A program made the translations under genes and the position numbers. The notes beneath the pieces are model-generated. The model worked only from the letters and a program-made list of their open reading frames with translations. It did not search any database and was not told where the DNA came from. Below, one piece after another: positions 6,171-9,743 of a stretch of 9,743 bases of DNA. This DNA is from SAR202 cluster bacterium (lineage in GTDB: Bacteria; Chloroflexota; Dehalococcoidia; SAR202; GCA-002694895), in the NCBI GenBank assembly GCA_009391605.1, contig VFGQ01000067.1, positions 1-9,743 of the forward strand, read 5' to 3'. The first letter of the stretch is position 1. The number at the start of each line of letters is the position of its first letter.

Positions 6171-6959
6171 ATGCAAAAAAATTTAAAATACGATATTCCT
6201 GAAAATATTCGTAAAAAAATTTCGGAACTAAAAGTACTTGGACCTACATCATCTTATGCTTATGGATATATTCAAGCTAATTTAGTTATTATTGATAAAA
6301 ATTTTGCATTCGACTTTTTAAGCTATTCTATGCTAAATCCGTCCCCCTGCCCTATTCTAGAGGTTTTAGAGCCTGGAAACCCTATACCTGTCAAAACAGC
6401 TACTAATTCTGATATTAGATATGATTTGGGTAAATATTTAATATTCCATAAAGGCAAATCTGAAATTGTAGAGAATATTGAAAATTATTGGACCAAAACT
6501 AAAGTTACATTCTTAATAGGATGCTTATTTAGTATGCAAAAACAATTTGAAGACTCCGGAATTTATATTCAACATTTAAATGAAAATAAAATTGACCCAA
6601 CATTTATCTCAAATATCCCTACTAACTCTTTTGGTATATTTAATGGACCTATGGTAGTTTCAATGTGGCCAATACATAAAAATTATATTACAAAAGCAAT
6701 TACAATTTCTTCCAAATTGCCTTCAGTGCATGGAAAACCCATACATATAGGGGATCCAAAGCTTATTGGAATAAAAGATATTGAAAAACCTGATTATGGT
6801 GACACTATTAAATTAAAGCCTGATGAAATTCCTGTATTTTGGGGTTGCGGGATTACCCCTCAGTTAATAGCCCAACAAAAAAATATAGATATGATAACTC
6901 ATCATCCTGGAAATATGTATATTACTGATCTGAAAACTAATGAAATGGAGATAATATGA
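6171..6959 (+). CDS. D-glutamate cyclase family protein, DUF1445 half (putative hydro-lyase)
   Basis: A 262-residue cytoplasmic protein of the DUF1445 family (Pfam PF07286, formerly UPF0317 putative hydro-lyase), at full family length. Family segments in order: GYIQANLVI at 32-40, NPSPCPILEV at 56-65, FLIGCLFSMQ at 114-123, NGPMVVSMWPI at 158-168, HGKPIHIGDP at 187-196, PVFWGCGITPQ at 221-231 and THHPGNMYITDL at 243-254. The conserved Cys, His and Asp residues look intact. The vertebrate mitochondrial enzyme DGLUCY, which converts D-glutamate to 5-oxo-D-proline, combines this domain with DUF4392, and the next gene encodes that second half. D-glutamate handling, linked to peptidoglycan or D-amino-acid recycling, is therefore the leading hypothesis. 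Many bacterial members are untested, so the substrate remains uncertain. The start is fixed by the -10 box immediately upstream. Confidence 0.88.
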   Translation: MQKNLKYDIPENIRKKISELKVLGPTSSYAYGYIQANLVIIDKNFAFDFLSYSMLNPSPCPILEVLEPGNPIPVKTATNSDIRYDLGKYLIFHKGKSEIVENIENYWTKTKVTFLIGCLFSMQKQFEDSGIYIQHLNENKIDPTFISNIPTNSFGIFNGPMVVSMWPIHKNYITKAITISSKLPSVHGKPIHIGDPKLIGIKDIEKPDYGDTIKLKPDEIPVFWGCGITPQLIAQQKNIDMITHHPGNMYITDLKTNEMEII

Positions 6960-7843
6960 AAAACATAGATAAAGAAGCTTTTATTGAAATACAAAATATC
7001 ATTTTAGAGCATGATTATAGAGAGCTTTCATTACTTTCTAGCATAATGAACAATCTTTATATTAAAGAATCTGCAGAAATGATACTAGAAAATATTAATA
7101 AAGGGAAAATCATTATTTCAACAGGATTTTTTGAAATAATTCCAAAAACTATCGAAACTGATGGTCCTCCAGGTGCATTTTCTATCGGTAACGCTATAAC
7201 AGAACTTGGAGGTGAAGTTATATACTTGATAGAAAGTCATACAAAAGATTTTATTGGTAAAGATCAAAAAACTATTATTTTTCCTAATACCACCAAAGAG
7301 GAAAGTGTAGAATTTGCAAAAAAAATAATAAAAGATTACAAACCCTCAGCTTTAATCTCGATAGAAAGATGTGGGATTACTGAAAATGATAGATATCTCA
7401 ATATATCAAGACAAGATATAAGTAATTACAACGCTTATATAGATGTATTATTTGATTTGCATAACAATACAATAGGGATAGGAGACGGAGGAAATGAAAT
7501 TGGAATGGGAAATTTATATGAGCATTTATCATGTTCAGATAAATATATCGATGAACCAACCATTTCAAAAACTAAACATCTTATAATTACAACTGTTTCC
7601 AACTGGGGAGGATGGGGTTTAGTTTCAGCATTATCTTTACTAGCAGATAAAAATTTACTAGAAACATCTAAAGAAGCAACAGATATTATGCAAGAACAAT
7701 TAAATTTAGGCGCAGTGGATGGTGCAAATTTCAAATCTGAGTTATCAGTAGATGGTTTTGATTGGGAAACAAATAAAAATATCCTATTAAAGCTGCATAA
7801 AATAATAAACAAATATTTAAATCTCCATAATAAGAGAATATAA
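6956..7843 (+). CDS. D-glutamate cyclase-like C-terminal (DUF4392) protein
   Basis: A 295-residue protein resembling DUF4392 (PF14336, the D-glutamate cyclase-like C-terminal domain). Visible motifs: IIISTGFFEI at 52-61, ETDGPPGA at 67-74, ISIERCG at 134-140, the strongly conserved glycine- and acid-rich IGIGDGGNEIGMGN at 173-186, and VSNWGGWG at 214-221 near the C-terminal helices. No signal peptide or membrane segment is seen. The start overlaps the stop of the DUF1445 gene as ATGA, with a Shine-Dalgarno GGAG at 6947-6950, so the two are translationally coupled and their products probably work together. In vertebrate DGLUCY the two domains are fused in one chain. The Asp/Glu cluster in 173-186 may bind metal or substrate (inference). 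Family assignment is by motif memory; the enzymatic role follows from the partner. Confidence 0.82.
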   Translation: MKNIDKEAFIEIQNIILEHDYRELSLLSSIMNNLYIKESAEMILENINKGKIIISTGFFEIIPKTIETDGPPGAFSIGNAITELGGEVIYLIESHTKDFIGKDQKTIIFPNTTKEESVEFAKKIIKDYKPSALISIERCGITENDRYLNISRQDISNYNAYIDVLFDLHNNTIGIGDGGNEIGMGNLYEHLSCSDKYIDEPTISKTKHLIITTVSNWGGWGLVSALSLLADKNLLETSKEATDIMQEQLNLGAVDGANFKSELSVDGFDWETNKNILLKLHKIINKYLNLHNKRI

Positions 7844-7844
7844 T
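7839..7844 (+). promoter_or_regulatory. Possible -10 box for tRNA-Arg
   Basis: TATAAT overlaps the stop codon of the DUF4392 gene. The predicted start would be near 7851, eight bases before the tRNA, a normal distance for a tRNA promoter. No good -35 is seen at 17 bp, and TATAAT-like strings are common in this AT-rich DNA, so read-through transcription is an alternative. Confidence 0.3.
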
Positions 7845-7858
7845 ATAAATTATTTTAT

Positions 7859-7931
7859 GCCCGCGTAGCTCAGGGGACAGAGCAATGGGTTTCTAACCCA
7901 TTGGCCGCAGGTTCGAATCCTGCCGCGGGTA
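7859..7931 (+). tRNA. tRNA-Arg, anticodon UCU
   Basis: A complete 73-base cloverleaf. The acceptor stem GCCCGCG (7859-7865) pairs with CGCGGGT (7924-7930), with a G-U first pair. The D-stem is GCTC/GAGC (7868-7871, 7880-7883). The anticodon stem is ATGGG/CCCAT (7885-7889, 7897-7901) with loop TTTCTAA and anticodon TCT at 7892-7894. The T-stem is GCAGG/CCTGC around TTCGAAT (7907-7923). The discriminator base is A at 7931 and the 3' CCA is not encoded. It reads AGA and AGG, the arginine codons favoured by these AT-rich genes. It sits 15 bp after the DUF4392 stop and 22 bp before purD, so it may be cut from a longer transcript. Confidence 0.97.
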
Positions 7932-7953
7932 TTCTCGAATATTTAATATAATT

Positions 7954-9225
7954 ATGAAAATACTTGTAGTTGGAGACGGTGGAAGGGAAAGTGCAATAGT
8001 GAAAAAAATATCTGACTCCCCTTCTATTACTGAATTATATATAGCGCCTGGTAATGGTGGTACTAGCAAATATGCTACCAATATAAACGTTAAATCTAAT
8101 GATATAGAATCATTATTAAATTTTGCAATAAATAATAATATAGACCTCACAATTGTTGGTCCTGAAATCCCTTTGAGTATGGGCATTGTTGATTTGTTTG
8201 AAAAAAATAATTTAAATATTTTCGGTCCAAATAAAAAAGCTTCTAAAATAGAAAGTAGTAAAATATTTGCAAAAAATTTAATGAAAAAATATAAAATACC
8301 TACTGCTGATTTCAATGTTTTCAACGATTCAAAAAATGCAATTAAATATTTAAAAACTTCAAAATTTCCAATCGTAATAAAAGCAGATGGCCTTGCCGGA
8401 GGAAAAGGAGTATTGATAGTAAATAATTTTAAAGAAGCTGAAATCGCTGTTGAAAATATAATGAACAAAAAAATATTTGGGCAGTCAGGTGAAAAAATAA
8501 TAATTGAAGAATTTTTAAAAGGTAAAGAATTTAGTGTATTTGTATTTACTGATGGGAATAAAATCCTCCACATGTTATCTGCCTGTGATTATAAAAAAGC
8601 ATTTGATAACGATGAAGGACCCAACACAGGGGGAATGGGTAGTTTTGCTCCCGCACCACAATTTAACAAATCAAATGAAGAATATATAGTAAAAAAAATA
8701 ATTGACCCAACTCTAAAAGGGCTTAACGAAAAACAACACACTTTTAAAGGAGTTTTGTATTGTGGGCTCATTGAGACTCATAAAGGAATATTTGTTATTG
8801 AATACAATTGCCGACTGGGAGACCCGGAAACTCAAGTCGTTTTACCTACACTTGATTATGACTTGTTAACATTAATTCAGTCATGCATAAAATCAAAACC
8901 TATAATAAACATACCTAAACAAAAAATTATTGCAGTTGGAGTTGTATTAGTCTCAGACGGATATCCAGGTAAATATGAAACAGGTAAAAAAATTGATATA
9001 GACGAAAATTTTAATAAAATTGATAATTCGTATCTATATCACGCAGGTACAAAATTTGAAAATGAACAATTAATAACATCTGGTGGCAGAGTATTAACGG
9101 CTGTTGGAGTTGGGGAAAATATAAATGAAGCCAGAAAAATAGCATATCAGATAACAAATACTGTAAAATATAAAAATAAATTTATGCGAACAGATATAGC
9201 ATTAAATTATGAGGAGAAAAAATGA
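7954..9225 (+). CDS. purD: Phosphoribosylamine-glycine ligase (GAR synthetase)
   Basis: PurD joins 5-phosphoribosylamine and glycine with ATP, the second step of de novo purine synthesis. The 423-residue length is normal. The N-terminal domain has VVGDGGRES at 5-13 and IAPGNGGT at 30-37. The ATP-grasp region has VIKADGLAGGKGV at 141-153, the central GPNTGGMGS at 222-230 and CRLGDPETQ at 286-294. The C-terminal domain has VLVSDGYPGKY at 331-341, SGGRVL at 376-381 and RTDIA near the end. Two departures from the usual consensus are visible: GGREH is GGRES (Ser13 for His), and the segment before GPNTGGMG reads LSACDYKKAF where Gln-Asp or Gln-Asn is usual. The core ATP-grasp and DPETQ residues are kept, so it should be active. 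No Shine-Dalgarno precedes the start. The stop overlaps purE as ATGA. Confidence 0.96.
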   Translation: MKILVVGDGGRESAIVKKISDSPSITELYIAPGNGGTSKYATNINVKSNDIESLLNFAINNNIDLTIVGPEIPLSMGIVDLFEKNNLNIFGPNKKASKIESSKIFAKNLMKKYKIPTADFNVFNDSKNAIKYLKTSKFPIVIKADGLAGGKGVLIVNNFKEAEIAVENIMNKKIFGQSGEKIIIEEFLKGKEFSVFVFTDGNKILHMLSACDYKKAFDNDEGPNTGGMGSFAPAPQFNKSNEEYIVKKIIDPTLKGLNEKQHTFKGVLYCGLIETHKGIFVIEYNCRLGDPETQVVLPTLDYDLLTLIQSCIKSKPIINIPKQKIIAVGVVLVSDGYPGKYETGKKIDIDENFNKIDNSYLYHAGTKFENEQLITSGGRVLTAVGVGENINEARKIAYQITNTVKYKNKFMRTDIALNYEEKK

Positions 9226-9680
9226 GTAAAGTATCAATAATTATCGGAAGCAAATCAGATTCCAGTATTATGGGAAAAACTAAGGAAATATTAGATGAAT
9301 TAGAAATACCCTACGATTTCAATGTTATATCCGCTCATAGAGATCTTGATAAACTAAGAGAATATGTATCAAAGGCATCAAAAAAAAATATAAAAGTATT
9401 TATTACAGCAGCCGGAGGAGCAGCCGCCCTACCCGGAGTAGTAGCTGCTATGACTAATTTACCCGTAATAGGAGTCCCTATCGGATCAAGTTCATTAAAA
9501 GGGATAGATGCTCTTATGTCCATAGTTCAAATGCCCCCTGGAATACCCGTGGGGTGTGTCGCTTTAGATAGTTGGGGTGCAAGAAATTCTGCCATATACG
9601 CTGCATCTATTTTAGCTCTATCGGATCCTAAAATTAATGAAAACATTACAAAATACAAAAATAAATTAAAGCAAAAATAA
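9222..9680 (+). CDS. purE: N5-carboxyaminoimidazole ribonucleotide mutase (class I PurE)
   Basis: PurE moves the carboxylate of N5-CAIR to give CAIR in purine synthesis. The 152-residue length is typical of the octameric bacterial class. Visible motifs: GSKSDSSIM at 9-17, ISAHRD at 36-41 with the conserved active-site His39, TAAGGAAALPGVVAAMT at 62-78, PVIGVPIGSSSLKGIDAL at 81-98, and SIVQMPPGIPVG at 100-111. Retention of SAHR and MPPGIPV favours class I, which normally works with PurK; purK is not in this window. The start has the best Shine-Dalgarno in the window (GAGGAG at 9211-9216, five-base spacing) and overlaps the purD stop as ATGA. purB starts one base after the stop. Confidence 0.96.
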   Translation: MSKVSIIIGSKSDSSIMGKTKEILDELEIPYDFNVISAHRDLDKLREYVSKASKKNIKVFITAAGGAAALPGVVAAMTNLPVIGVPIGSSSLKGIDALMSIVQMPPGIPVGCVALDSWGARNSAIYAASILALSDPKINENITKYKNKLKQK

Positions 9681-9681
9681 T

Positions 9682-9743
9682 ATGATTCCCAGATATACAC
9701 TTCCAGAAATGGAAAAAGTTTGGTCAGAAACAAACAAATATGA
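9682..9743 (+). CDS. purB: Adenylosuccinate lyase, first 20 codons (3'-truncated by window edge)
   Basis: The last 62 bases read MIPRYTLPEMEKVWSETNKY and stay open to the window edge. This matches the highly characteristic N-terminus of bacterial PurB (MIPRYT-P-M--IWS---K/R). PurB cleaves SAICAR and adenylosuccinate to fumarate plus AICAR or AMP. The ATG lies one base after the purE stop with no Shine-Dalgarno, so translation is probably coupled, as for smpB. The purD-purE-purB order supports the call despite the short visible part. Confidence 0.88.
   Translation, partial: MIPRYTLPEMEKVWSETNKY

Noticed and set aside
7942..7952. TTTAAT or TATAAT before purD as a leaderless promoter
   Set aside because: TTTAAT has the right spacing but lacks the key second-position A. 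The TATAAT at 7947-7952 is too close to the ATG. Both may be chance in AT-rich DNA.
7893..8573. A 226-codon minus-strand open frame covering the tRNA and the purD 5' region
   Set aside because: It is antisense to purD, and its last residues (RQDSNLRPMG) are the familiar artefact of translating the complement of a tRNA gene. It has no start signals.

Overview
The window is a strongly AT-rich bacterial chromosome segment with short intergenic gaps. It contains standard housekeeping genes, two less familiar modules and one tRNA. Diaminopimelate is made by the DapL aminotransferase route with DapF directly upstream. This pairing, a purD-purE-purB run, a winged-helix plus TIR-like protein of a kind I associate with Chloroflexota, and the low GC together suggest a streamlined marine Chloroflexota (Dehalococcoidia/SAR202-like). 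That assignment is inference from gene content, not from a search.

Layout. (1) 1-2662, plus strand: the 3' part of dapF, then dapL and hflX, closely spaced and probably one transcript. DapL and DapF are consecutive steps to meso-diaminopimelate for lysine and peptidoglycan. (2) 2719-3789, minus strand: a 356-residue protein convergent with hflX, read as an N-terminal winged-helix-like region, an acidic linker and a degenerate TIR-like C-terminal domain. (3) 3790-4014: a 225-bp divergent promoter region with a perfect 13-bp inverted repeat. (4) 4015-5701, plus strand: a lipoprotein S41 (CtpA-type) protease and smpB, separated by one base. (5) 5702-5778: a compact stem-loop between convergent genes. 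(6) 5779-6000, minus strand: a 73-residue helix-turn-helix protein with a near-consensus promoter. (7) 6001-6170: a second divergent promoter region with three TTTCAA boxes exactly 10 bp apart. (8) 6171-7843, plus strand: two genes overlapping by ATGA that match the two domains of vertebrate D-glutamate cyclase (DGLUCY), here split. (9) 7859-7931: tRNA-Arg(UCU). (10) 7954-9743: purD, purE and the first codons of purB, nearly contiguous.

How they fit together. The small helix-turn-helix gene and the D-glutamate-cyclase-like pair are divergently transcribed from one region carrying the phased boxes, so a local regulator-target relationship is plausible. Several first-in-transcript genes appear leaderless or nearly so, because their promoter -10 boxes sit right at the start codon. 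Some internal genes (dapL, the DUF4392 gene, purE) instead have clear Shine-Dalgarno sequences. No insertion sequence, CRISPR array, phage gene or rRNA was seen. The best candidates for little-described biology are the D-glutamate-cyclase/helix-turn-helix locus and the winged-helix/TIR-like protein with its inverted-repeat promoter.
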